A model generated the notes under the pieces. It was not told where the DNA came from. It saw only the letters and a program-made list of their open reading frames with translations, and searched no databases. A stretch of DNA of 64,000 nt, from positions 1-64,000 of the forward strand of contig CAJNDS010002131.1 of NCBI GenBank assembly GCA_905221605.1, read 5' to 3'. The position numbers and the translations under genes are program-made. Each line of letters begins with the position of its first letter. Position 1 is the first letter of the stretch. Shown piece by piece: positions 44,705 through 54,046 of this stretch. The stretch is from Symbiodinium natans. Lineage: Eukaryota; Sar; Dinophyceae; Suessiales; Symbiodiniaceae.

Positions 44705-44712
44705 GTCATGGT

Positions 44713-45216
44713 CTTCTTGGCTGGGTGCTTGTTTTGCTGATGTTAGATGGCTCTCGGTTCGAGGTTCACCGAGGGTTACTCTCAGTGGCTAACACCAACT
44801 CAGACACCCACACGGCTGGGAAAGCTTGAAAGGCGCGGGCCCAAAGATTCAGGAGAGGGTCTCAGCCAGCTCTGTCATGAACCCAGATCGAGGGATTTAG
44901 GTTTTGGGCTTGGGATGTGCGCTGTTTTTGGTAGCTGAGCCTCGCTAAATGCAAGTGATGAATGGCGAAACTTCCTGAAACTAAACCCTCCAGCCGGCAT
45001 CAACCCTCACTTGCTGTGGGCCTCGAGGCAACGCGGTGGAGCACCCTGCTGTACCGCCGCCTCTTGCCCCGAAACCCTAAACCCTAAACCCTAAACCCCT
45101 GGAAACCCCAAGCCTCTATAAAGTTCAGGAGGCAGGGGTGGTGTCCATAGAGTTCGTAATTCACGGCGAGAACTTCATCGTGTTAAAGGGGATTAGGGTC
45201 TTCTAGTGTTTATGCT
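44713..45216. other. Non-coding stretch
   Basis: Only a small C-array at 45,070-45,099. No gene seen. Confidence 0.5.
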
Positions 45217-45317
45217 GGGTGGTCGTTAACATTATGATCCTTTTTGGGGTACCCTAAATATTAGGTGCCGTATGATAATAGGATCCAAAAACGGGACCAT
45301 CATTTTGACAACCACCC
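45217..45317. mobile_element. Family L inverted-repeat element, TSD TGCT
   Basis: 101 bp. GGGTGGTCGTTAACATTATG at the left pairs with CATCATTTTGACAACCACCC at the right (over about 31 bp, imperfect). Flanked by TGCT at 45,213-45,216 and 45,318-45,321. Confidence 0.87.
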
Positions 45318-45426
45318 TGCTGGGTGTTGAATGCTTTGGAGTTGGAAGTTGTGGGATTAGGGGTTCAGGGTTCAGGTTGTGGACTTCGAGGACCAGACTG
45401 TGCATTTGTCCTTAGAGCAAAGGCTT

Positions 45427-45490
45427 TAGGGCTTAGGGTTTAGGACTTAGGGTTTAGGGTTTCGGGTATAGGGTTTAGGTTTAGGGTTTC
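45427..45490 (+). repeat. Degenerate TTTAGGG array
   Basis: Eight to nine degraded units. Confidence 0.7.
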
Positions 45491-45822
45491 AAACCCTGAA
45501 AACCGAAGCTGAGCCAACACTCAAACCCTCAACACAATGCCCAATGCGCGAGCAGAACATATTCTGAACCCCCGAACACCAAACCTCCCAACCCTAACCT
45601 TCCACTCTAACCCTATATAAAACCGATAATTAGGCTCTCCGGAAACTCAGCCGGACCTCGAGCGATGCCCGCAGCAGAGCAGCCTGGGCCTAATCAAGAA
45701 TGAACAGCTTCCACGTACACGCCAAATCGCCCAAACCCGAGACCCGAGCCGCAGCATGAGTCTTAGGACTTCCAATGTGGAGTGTAGCCAGAAGTCCTAG
45801 ACTCGGAAGATTGTCCCAACAG

Positions 45823-46136
45823 CCTAAACCCCAAACCCCAAACCCTAAACCCTAAAACCCTAAACCCTCAACCCTACTCAAAGGGACCAAGGTTCGACAG
45901 CGAGCGCCGACAGACACAGCGTCCAGCGCCACATCGCGCACGGCGCCGCGGCCACGGCATGGCCCCGTGGTCGCGGAGGCCCAGCGAATCGATTCGAGAT
46001 AGGGTTGAGGGTTTAGGGTTTGGTATTAGGGTTGAGGGTTGAGGGTTGAGGGCTGAGGGTTGAGAGTTGAGGGTTGAGGGTGAAGGTTTTAGGGTTAGGG
46101 CTTAGGGTTTAGGTCTAGGGTTTAGGGTTTAGGGGT
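45823..46136. repeat. Telomere-capped cassette 23
   Basis: C-array 45,823-45,876, 124-bp GC-rich core, degenerate G-array 46,001-46,136 dominated by a block of TTGAGGG units. Confidence 0.75.
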
Positions 46137-46142
46137 GTGTAA

Positions 46143-46260
46143 TATAGGGTCATTAATAATCAGAATATTTTTTTTGTGGGGGGCGGGGGGTATTTTGTAT
46201 AACTATAAAGGGACCATAAGGGAATACCATTATCGTAAGTATTCCGTTCCGACCCCTATA
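46143..46260. mobile_element. Family C element
   Basis: Bounded by TATA on both sides: TATAGGGTCATTAATAATCA at the left and TTCCGACCCCTATA at the right. It carries T and G homopolymers, and starts a few bases after a G-array. Confidence 0.75.
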
Positions 46261-46380
46261 ATAGATTGAGGTTTGTGGGTTAGCTTGATCTGTAACTGAC
46301 GCTCTTGACCCCAAGTCTTAAAACCCTCGTGCCGAAGCCACGCATTTCCTGTACGGCATCTAGCGTAGTGTTTAAGAAGG

Positions 46381-46498
46381 CTAACCCAAAGGATCCAATG
46401 TACCTACTTAGTATATACTCGAGCCTTAAAGGGGTTCCTATATAGTAGCTTTAGGGCCCAAGTATATACTATATAGGTACATGGATCCTTTGGGTAAG
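46381..46498. mobile_element. Family H long-hairpin element
   Basis: CTAACCCAAAGGATCCAATG at the left pairs with CATGGATCCTTTGGGTAAG at the right, extended by GTACCTA/TAGGTAC. AAGG lies on both sides if the right end is placed at 46,495. Confidence 0.78.
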
Positions 46499-47317
46499 GC
46501 AGGGCTTGATTGCTTAAGCGCAGTACGGTTGAGCTTATGAATCTGAGGGTTTGGGGCTCGTACGTTCAGTTCTCTAAGCTTCCCCCAAAAAAGAGATTGA
46601 CGTGTCTGATTGACCAGCACTTCGGGCTGCTTGAGTTTCACGTCTTCAGCGCACAAATTGAGGCAACAACGGCTGCTCGGGGTTGAGGTTCCAGGTTCGA
46701 TTTGCGTGCTTAGGGTTTGAGGGTCAGGGTTGTGGGTTTAGGGTTTCAGGTTTAGGGTTCGAGGGTTCGAGGGTTTGAGGGTTAGGGTTGCGGGATCGAA
46801 TGGCAAGATCGTGTCATCAATAGCGGCTAGATGCAGCTTCGCACGGATCACAGATGAGGCTGCAATATGCAGCGCTTAGACCCACCAGCAGGTTGCGATG
46901 TCGTGATGAAAGTTGTTCCCCAAGCTGAAAGAAAATACCTTCCCCTAAACCAGGCCATAACCTCAAGTCTCCAGGAAAGGTCCTCCCAATTCTGGAGTGC
47001 GACTGCTGTGGCCATACGGAAAAAACAACTGCATATCCAGGACTCTGGAAATTCCTACGCAGGCGAGTTCCCACTTAAGAACTTGTAACTCTCTCTTCTG
47101 ACTCTCTCTCTCCCTCTCTCTCTCTTCCTATTCTTATTCAGAGGTTGTAGGGATGGAAAGGCTTCCCCCCCTCTTGCTGTCTCTGTCTCTCCCACACTCC
47201 TTCGGCACTTTCTGTTCCAACGATGACTGCGAACACCAGTCTGTGAGAGCCCTCGCTCAAGCATAAGCATGAGTCATACTGAGTCATCGACTCTCAGCAC
47301 TCACACGAACACTATTT
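46499..47317. other. Non-coding stretch with CT microsatellite
   Basis: Degenerate TTTGAGGG-like repeats at 46,700-46,790 and a CTCTCT tract at about 47,092-47,185. No gene. Confidence 0.5.
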
Positions 47318-47408
47318 GCTTAAGAACCCCGGAAAAATGAAGAATTATCATCCCTATATTACCCTTATAAGGAAGAATATTTGTCTATTTTTTGGGGGGT
47401 TCTGAAGC
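47318..47408. mobile_element. Family G element, TSD ATTT
   Basis: 91 bp. GCTTAAGAACCCC at the left pairs with GGGGGGTTCTGAAGC at the right. Flanked by ATTT at 47,314-47,317 and 47,409-47,412. The inner words TTATAAGGAAGAATA and TTTGGG recur near 26,650. Confidence 0.85.
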
Positions 47409-48813
47409 ATTTAGTAGACTCAGAGCTAGCCTTCTTCCCCAGAACCTCCAGTATGCTCACAAGCCTCTCACGGGAACAGGAGACCTCAAGACCTCACTGC
47501 ACCGTAGCCACTGCCAGACAGCCCGCGCTTGCCGCACAGTATGCTCAGGATGCACATATCACAGTCGAGCTGGATGTCATCTCGATCTCGGAGAGAATCC
47601 AGAAGTCGCAAAGTGGCCATGCGCCATGACACAGACAGTTGCGCAGCTCATCTTGATCAGGACCAGTTGTGCAATATGGCGTCTGCCAGGACTTCCTCCA
47701 GAGGGGCGGGGGTTCTTGTAGGCTTGTAGGTTTTATGGTGAATTCGCTTGGCGGTCTTCTTAGGGACATGATTTAACCCAGTTCCCACAAAAGTTCCTGC
47801 AGGGCATAGCAATCGTTTCGACACTCCGTTGATCCAAACAAGCCTTTCGTATCTGCCCTCTTGGCTCGGGGGACTTGGCTTGGGGCGAGAACTCAACAAC
47901 AATATGACGGAAAAGCAGAAGCTCTGACCCAGTGAGTGAGAGGTTGCCCGGCGTGCCATGCACCTTACTGCAAGTTACTGCACCTGTTGCTAGCAGCATG
48001 GCTGTGGCTGCTCTAAGCACCCGCAATGCAGGGCCCAGATCAAACAACACTTAAAGGGAATCCTGTGCAGGAGTCGTTGGCCTGGGTGCTTGGAAGCCTC
48101 AAAACCTGACATGGTTGAACTCCCGAAGACAAGAACTCTCCATCCCAAAGTTTGCACACCAGCCCTTCCACGCAAAACGTCTCTTGGGCTTGGGATATGG
48201 AAGAAAGAGCGCGAGAAGAGAAGACGAGATTTGCTGGTTGAACATCACCTGCTGCCTTATGCTTTTTGGTATGACTGACCTGCCCCAGTTGCCACCACAG
48301 TCCATCACAGTCGTGTCCATGACCTGGCAGGCTCCGAACTTCTGCGCAGAAGATACGTTGTGCCGAAACTAGTGCAGGTGGCAGCATGGAAAGAAAACGC
48401 ACGCGCAAACAGGTATACTCGTGCATCCTCACGCATGCTCCATCAGGCATCATGCTCTGCCTTCAAATACCGCATGAGCACACTGCACAGCACTCAACGA
48501 GCAAGCATGGCTCTACGCAGCACTGCCAGATGCACGCAGGACGCTCACGCAAGAAAACGATTCTTCCCCAAAACGAAGGCAGCTGCAACCAAGCTACCCG
48601 TCGATGCGCCTCATGTTCGGAGGAGCTTTGCGCGTGTCCTGGATACCGAGCACCGGGCGGCTTGGGCATCAATTTGCAGCTCGTAAGTGCAGTTCCGGGG
48701 TCTTTAGGGGTTCAGGGCTTAGGCTTAGGGTTTAGGGTTTATAGGGCTTAGGGCTTAGGGTTTAGGGTTTATCCGTAGTTTCCCGATGATGAAACCCCAG
48801 ACCATGAAGCCCT
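47409..48813. other. Unassigned stretch with many overlapping ORFs
   Basis: Both strands carry ORFs of 60-137 codons (largest 48,040-48,453 minus). None has a domain or motif I recognise, and the two strands compete, so no gene is called. A degenerate G-array closes it (48,711-48,772). Confidence 0.4.
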
Positions 48814-49088
48814 TAAACCCTAAACCCTAAACCCTAAACCGTAAACCCTACTACCCTATTACCTATGAACCCTAAACCCTAAACCCTAAGCCCTAAACCT
48901 TAAACCCTACATCCTAAACCCTAAACCCCAAACCCTGAACCGTAAATCCTACACCCTCATCCGCTCCTCGCCGGCGCGGCGGCCTGCAAAGCCAGGGCAC
49001 CTGGCGGAGCCCAGGTCTCCCTGACTTGGAGCGATTTGTTGGGCTTGACATATTGGGGTTTAGGGTTTAAGGTTTAGGGTTTAGGGCC
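48814..49088. repeat. Telomere-capped cassette 24
   Basis: Degenerate C-array 48,814-48,957, core of about 101 bp, short G-array 49,058-49,088. Confidence 0.7.
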
Positions 49089-49089
49089 T

Positions 49090-49180
49090 TAAAAACTGGA
49101 GTAGGTCGTTGGGGTGTATTATAGTACATGTATACTGGGACCAGAAGGGAATACTATCGGTAATCACTCCGACCCCTATA
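49090..49180. mobile_element. Family C element, reverse orientation, decayed
   Basis: Right half is clear (GGGAATACTATCGGTAATCA, CTCCGACCCCTATA). Left half is poor. Confidence 0.55.
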
Positions 49181-49290
49181 TTCGGGCAATAGGGCTTGGA
49201 GGTTTAGGGTTTCAGGTTGCTCGTGGTTTTGGCATTGTTCGCGGACCGTAGGGTTGAATGCCTGAGCTAGGCCACTGCAGCTGACCAACC

Positions 49291-49348
49291 CCATATTTCT
49301 TGGGATCCTACTATTTGGGGGGTCTTCCCTATTTTCGTAAACGCCCAC
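49291..49348. mobile_element. Partial family D1 element
   Basis: Right half only: GGGATCCTACTATTTGGGGG to TTTTCGTAAACGCCCACAT. Confidence 0.55.
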
Positions 49349-49805
49349 ATCAATTCCGCAGAGCTCAAATTTTAGGGTTTAAGGTTTAGGGTGTAGGGTT
49401 TGGGGGGGGGGGGGAGGGGGGGATTTTGCAACCTCCAGGTTCGGTTGCTCCAGGCCTTCCCAAAGGCGTACAGCTGAGCAGTCCTCCAACATCACCTCAG
49501 GTCGTCGAGGGAAGGTCTCATGTTGCACCGGCGCTGGGGTTTAGGGTTTAGGGTGTAGGGTGTAGGGTTTAGGGTTTAGGGTATGAACTTGTGAGATGTG
49601 TTAGCCGCAAGTGTCACGGGCAGGGCAGGCCTCCACAGGAACTGTTGCAGCATTTTCTCTGTAGCTCCTTCAGCTTTGTAGTCATGTTTGGCTTTGTGAC
49701 CAGCGACTCGAAAGAAGCCAGCATCGGGTTTTAGAAGCACCTGTTGCAGTGGCCAGCCTGGATCCACCGATTCTGTTTAGGGCACAGCAAACAAATCTTG
49801 CAGGG
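49349..49805. other. Non-coding stretch with small G-arrays
   Basis: Small degenerate G-arrays at 49,373-49,403 (running into a G homopolymer) and 49,537-49,583. No gene. Confidence 0.5.
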
Positions 49806-49945
49806 ACCCTAAACCCTAAACCCTAAACCCTAAACCCTAAACCCTAAACCCTAAACCCTAAACCCTAAACCCTAGACCCTAGACCCTAGACCCTAGACCC
49901 TAAACCCTAAACCCTAAACCCTAAACCCTAAACCCTAAACCCTAA
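49806..49945 (-). repeat. CCCTAAA array with CCCTAGA block
   Basis: About 20 units. Four or five consecutive CCCTAGA units sit in the middle, flanked by perfect units. Confidence 0.93.
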
Positions 49946-50226
49946 CCCATCCAAGTGGCTCTGTATGAGATGAAGTTCGGTGGCCGGGAGGTGCGTGCCG
50001 GAATCTCCTGCATGGAGCCCTCACCCTCACTTAACCTCCATCGCCTCAAGCATCGCAAGCCCGTACATTCCAAACCATATTCAGCCCTATAAACACACTA
50101 AACCCTAAACACAAGAAGCTCGCTACCACCTGCTCTGATCGACGCAGCCCAATCTACAACGAACTCCAATCACCAAAACCCCTCAAAACCCCCACAAAGC
50201 CTCAAGGAGGCCCTCTAAACCTTACC

Positions 50227-50309
50227 CTGACCCTAAACCCCTAAACCCCTAAACCCCTAAACCCCTAAACCTTAAACCCTAAACCCTAGACCCCTAGACC
50301 CCTAGACCT
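50227..50309 (-). repeat. C-array with 8-bp CCCCTAAA units
   Basis: Four consecutive octamers CCCCTAAA, then heptamers, then three CCCCTAGA octamers. The period change is block-wise. Confidence 0.88.
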
Positions 50310-50549
50310 GCCCAAACTTTCAAACCCCACATCCCAAACCGCGAAGCAAAGGCCTCGAAGAGGTGGAGGCAGCGAGGCCATTTGGAGCCTGCGAGGCTCT
50401 CAACTGCACAATGGGCGGGGTTTTAGGGTTTAGGGTTTTAACGGGACGGTCGAGAACCTTGCGGTGCGAAGCGGATTCCTTGCAGCCCAAGCGGCAGTAG
50501 CCAAAAGCTTAGCGGGCGGAAAAAGTCGGGTGGAACGGCTACGTGGCGG

Positions 50550-50895
50550 CTAAAGCGCCGGGCGTAGTGTCGCCCACCAAGGCTGGGGCCCTGCGACCTT
50601 TGTCGCCGGCCTCCAGGCGTACTCGGCCCTACCACGCACTCTGTCTACTTCCTCTGCTGTAGTGAGGTCCGAAGCCGCATATGCAGCGAGACAGAGTGCG
50701 CTTCTGCGAAGGTGTTCCTGGAGCCTCGTACGGGTCCAGAATTCCACTGTACAGATCTCGCAGCGGGTGCCAAAAGCCGCCTGCCTTGCGCCTGACCAGC
50801 ATCTATGCTGTTTTGCCCGATGCACAGCCAACCGCCGTGCGTCTATGAAAGACGCGTTGCAGGTCTCGCAGGTCATCAACCAGCGAGATGGTTGT
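50550..50895 (-). pseudogene. LINE ORF2 fragment: C-terminal C2H2 zinc fingers
   Basis: The reading frame downstream of the third frame break encodes two finger-like motifs. The first is C-x2-C-x12-H-x4-H (CETCNASF to HRAKQH), the second C-x2-C-x12-H-x6-C (CEICTVEF to HLRRSALC). Such fingers at the end of LINE ORF2 are thought to bind nucleic acid. The frame ends at a stop at 50,550, leaving about 110 bases of possible 3' UTR before the telomeric repeats. The N-terminal residues of the open frame before about 50,895 overlap the upstream piece in another frame and are not part of the protein. Confidence 0.75.
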
Positions 50896-51575
50896 GACGG
50901 CGGGTGGCCTCTGCCACAGGTCCCTGGAGCCTCGGACCTGTCTGCCTTGTGCTGCGCGGGCATCGACTTGGCGCCTCAGATAGGCGCGAATCGCGTTGCG
51001 CAGGGCCTGCTTGTGTTGGATGGCGAATGTCCTGCATGCCCCCGCGTCTTGCGGTCGCGGAAGTGTCAGGCCGGTGCCGCGGAGGATGGGCTCGCTCGCG
51101 TCGTACGCCTGTTGCATCCACACTCCATCTTCACATAGGGCCAGCCATGTAAACGCGTCAGCTTCACGAGCAAGCTCGGTCCATGCCCGCAGCTGTTCCC
51201 CCCTTAGCAGCTCCTGGGGGATCGGGATATCGAGCGCTGCGCATGCTTCCGTCTGATCAAGGCCCTCGCTGGTGAAGCCGAGGATCGGGCGAACGGCGGA
51301 TCGAATGGCCTGTGCCAGCGGCATGATAGCGCCGTCCTGTTCCTTGCCGGTTTGAAGCCGCCAGAGTCCCGCGCCGTGGAGGTAGCGCGGGAAAACCCGC
51401 TCCATCAACAGCCGCCGCTTTTCTGCGATCGTGAGGCAAGGGTTGTACAGCAGTTTCTTCCTGAGGGGCTGGAAGATGGCCTGCATTTGGCCGTGTCTAT
51501 GCCCAATGGTCGGGCCCTCGCGGAGATCTCCTCGGATGAAGCTGCCGAGGTATATAATAGGGGACCACACGGATC
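50885..51575 (-). pseudogene. LINE ORF2 fragment: region between reverse transcriptase and zinc fingers
   Basis: Starts in frame with IIYLGSFIRGD, the Y-x-HLG-like stretch that follows the RT palm in many LINEs. It continues through EKRRLLMERVFPRYLHGAG and a basic, Arg-rich C-terminal part. It joins the upstream RT piece across a one- or two-base frame break near 51,565 and the zinc-finger piece near 50,890. The open frame extends further right, but those residues are out of frame with the RT and are a shadow. Role is inferred: thumb/connection region that binds RNA template. Confidence 0.7.
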
Positions 51576-52365
51576 CGATGGCTACTGCCATCTGCTGTGA
51601 AGTCAACGCCCGGTTCGCTGGTACAGAGAATATCCCTACGGGCTGCACGGCTGTGTGGGCCTCTCCAGACCAAAACTGCCTCTGTTTTGTTGGCCCCATA
51701 ATTGGGCGTGAGTCCGATGCTCTTGATGCTTTCACAGATGATTCGTGCTGCCGTGGCCAAATCGCCAGCGACTGCGCGCGCATTCTGTGATGTAAAGAGG
51801 AATGCGGAGTCATCAGCCCACGTAGGCTCGCCAGCCGACGCAGTCTGGCCAGCGTGGCTGATGGTCGCGGTCAAACCCGCATCGCCGAAGCGCTGGTGAA
51901 TGCGCCAGAGCACCTTGGCGTACACGATGCCGAAGAGGGCATCTGCAATCGGCGAGCCCGGCGCCGTGCCTGATTCTGCTCGCATCAGTTCCTGCCCCCT
52001 GTCTGTGATGAACCAAGTATCCCGGAGCTGAGCGGTCACAAATCGACATGTCTCCTCCGGGGCTTGCAGGGCTTCGAGGATGTTTCCTTTGCGCATGGCC
52101 TGGACATATGCCGCCTGCTGGTCGGCATCGGGGTAGAGCGCAGCAGCACGATGCTGCAGTTCTTCTACAGGCAAGCTCTCCGGTGCAGGGATGGCAAGGA
52201 AATCTCTGACAATGGCGTAGTAGGCGGAGGCACTGTCTACGAAGATCGCGCCCCCGGAGCCCCCTGAGTGGTACAGGTGCAAGGAGTGTGCACGGACTGC
52301 AGCGGCCGGCATTGCGAGGGTATGGCCCGGAATCCCTCCATGTTGGCCTCTATAGCGCGACCGCG
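51560..52365 (-). pseudogene. LINE ORF2 fragment: reverse transcriptase palm
   Basis: Carries the RT catalytic core: motif A FVDSASAYYAIVRD (catalytic Asp in FVD), motif B SGTAPGSPIADALFG, motif C WADDSAFLF (the paired aspartates, with WADD in place of the more common YADD), then SIGLTPNYGANKTEAVLVW. Together with the fingers region in the next piece this makes a full RT. It is out of frame with both neighbours, so the copy cannot be translated as one protein unless the breaks are assembly errors. Family role: copies element RNA into DNA at the nicked target. Confidence 0.88.
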
Positions 52366-53710
52366 CTCCATTGCAGCCACGAGCGAGCCCCGCATTGACT
52401 TTTGGAGTGCTTTTGCATCGGACTCCAGCAGAAGGATGGAGCGCCACCCACTCAAAGACCCGGGTGGTTTTCCGGGTTTGGGGATTGGTGTGGCGCGTCC
52501 CCCTGACCACTGCAGCGGCACCGTCCCCTTGATGACAGCCTTGCAAGCAATCGGCATGTAAGCGAGGGCAGCCTGGTGTGGTGCAGCTTTGAAGATGGTG
52601 GTCCCCAGTCCTGAAAGCCCGGGAGCCTTCTTGGGGGTGAATGAGGCAAATGCCCTGCAGAGCCTGGCAAGTGATGGAATGTTTTCTGCGGCAAGTGGTC
52701 GTGCCAGTGGGTGCAACCTGTTGGCCCGAAGAAGGCACGTGCTGGCCGCTGTAGGTCGGGCACGCTCCGCGCTGCCGAAGTGTAGTGCGAACGTGCGAAG
52801 GACCGCATCTTTGCCGATGACGGGTTCCTCACGTCCCTCTTCAAGGACGGGCACAAGAGAGGGGATCTTGAATCTGCGCCCTGTCCTTAGGACTGATCTG
52901 ATGAGGTGCGCGAAATCGGCAGAACTTGTCCTAGCCCTATCATACATTTGCCTTACATATGAGGCCTTGTCCTGGTGGAAGGCAGTGGTGAGCTGTTTGT
53001 CGGTGCGTCTGAGTTCAGACCACCACTGCAACCATCCCTTACGGATGGGCCACAGCGAGGCGGAAGTAGGCGGGTCCTGCCGTAGCCGTGCTGCGATGCA
53101 CCACCGGTGCACAAAGCGCATGCGGATGACTTTTTGCATTCGCTGTTGCAGGTTCCGCATTCGACTGCGAATCGCTCGCTTGGCCCTGATCAGTTCAAGG
53201 GTGTCCTGACTCAGAGCTGGGTGGCGAGCTTGCATAGGTGCGGCAGGCAGAAGCCTTTGTAGCGCATGCTGCAAGTGGCCCTGTACAATGGAGACATGTG
53301 TAGTCGCATCGGTCTCCCAAGGGACTTGAGGTAGGGTCTGGAACGCAGTTGCAATGGCGGAGGCCGCCTCCGGTAGCGCTAGCTGCGCCTCGGTGACCGG
53401 TCTGTGGGCCACATGATTAACATGCGCGCTCCACCGGAGCTCACAGAGGATCGGCATGTGGTCAATGCCTTCGTGTAGGTCTCCAAGCTTGACATTGCCC
53501 AGAGATTTGACACATTCCTTCCATGGCAGCGGGTATGCGATGTAATCGATCAGGCCTGACCTCCCCTGTGGACTCACCCAGGAGTAGATGGGCTGTCCAG
53601 TCGGCTTGCATTGTGCAGAAAGCCCGAAGCCCTGCTCTGAAGCGAGCGTCTGCAAGCGGACCGCATTGGGGCATATGGCTTCAGCTTCCTCGGTGCGCCC
53701 ATCCTTCCGC
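52350..53710 (-). pseudogene. LINE ORF2 fragment: endonuclease C-terminal half and RT fingers
   Basis: Begins directly at the left 8-bp duplication, in frame. YSWVSPQGRSGLIDYIAYP contains the S-x-IDYI motif and GIDHMPILCEL the DH-x-P motif that close an APE-type (EEP) endonuclease. Downstream lies the RT N-terminal region: KKAPGLSGL, ATPIPKPGKPPGSLSGWRSI and LLLESDAKALQKSMRGSL. The frame then breaks near 52,350, just before the GG-IPG segment. The N-terminal half of the endonuclease is on the far side of the insertion, ending at 57,766. Confidence 0.87.
53703..53710 (+). repeat. Left 8-bp target-site duplication (CCTTCCGC)
   Basis: Exact copy of 57,766-57,773. Marks the left edge of the 4,055-bp insertion. 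Confidence 0.85.
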
Positions 53711-53883
53711 GGCCGGACCTTTCAAGCCGCACGCATGTCCGCGTCCAAGGCGCACACAGCAAATCACGGTCTTTCCCGCGTCCAGGCCGCACACACGTCT
53801 TGTTTTCATTGGTTTTTACCACGTATTTTCAAGCTTTCGGATTCCGGAAACTTCGAAATGGGTGGCCGCCCAGGGCTTTCAGA

Positions 53884-53974
53884 GCGCGTGCAGCTTGGAA
53901 GTGCCGCGCGCAGCTTGGAAGTGCCGCGTGCAGCTTGGAAGTGCCGGGAAGTGCCGCGTGCAGCTTGGAAGTGG
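53884..53974 (+). repeat. 20-22 bp tandem repeat matching the insertion's right end
   Basis: Four copies of GCGTGCAGCTTGGAAGTGCC plus one short GGGAAGTGCC. The unit matches the right terminus GCGTGCACCTTGGAAGTGG. Possibly clustered transposase-binding sites. Confidence 0.85.
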
Positions 53975-54002
53975 CTGGGTTTAGGGTGAATTTCAAGGAT
54001 CT

Positions 54003-54039
54003 TGGCACCCAAACGAGCCCCACGCTCGTTTGGGTGCCA
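54003..54039. repeat. Perfect 16-bp stem hairpin
   Basis: TGGCACCCAAACGAGC, five-base loop CCCAC, then the exact reverse complement. It sits just left of the long TTTAGGG array. Confidence 0.92.
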
Positions 54040-54046
54040 CGAGTCG

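Noticed and set aside
47409-48710. Cluster of overlapping ORFs that might be a gene
   Set aside because: No frame dominates, no motif recognised, and both strands are open to similar extents.
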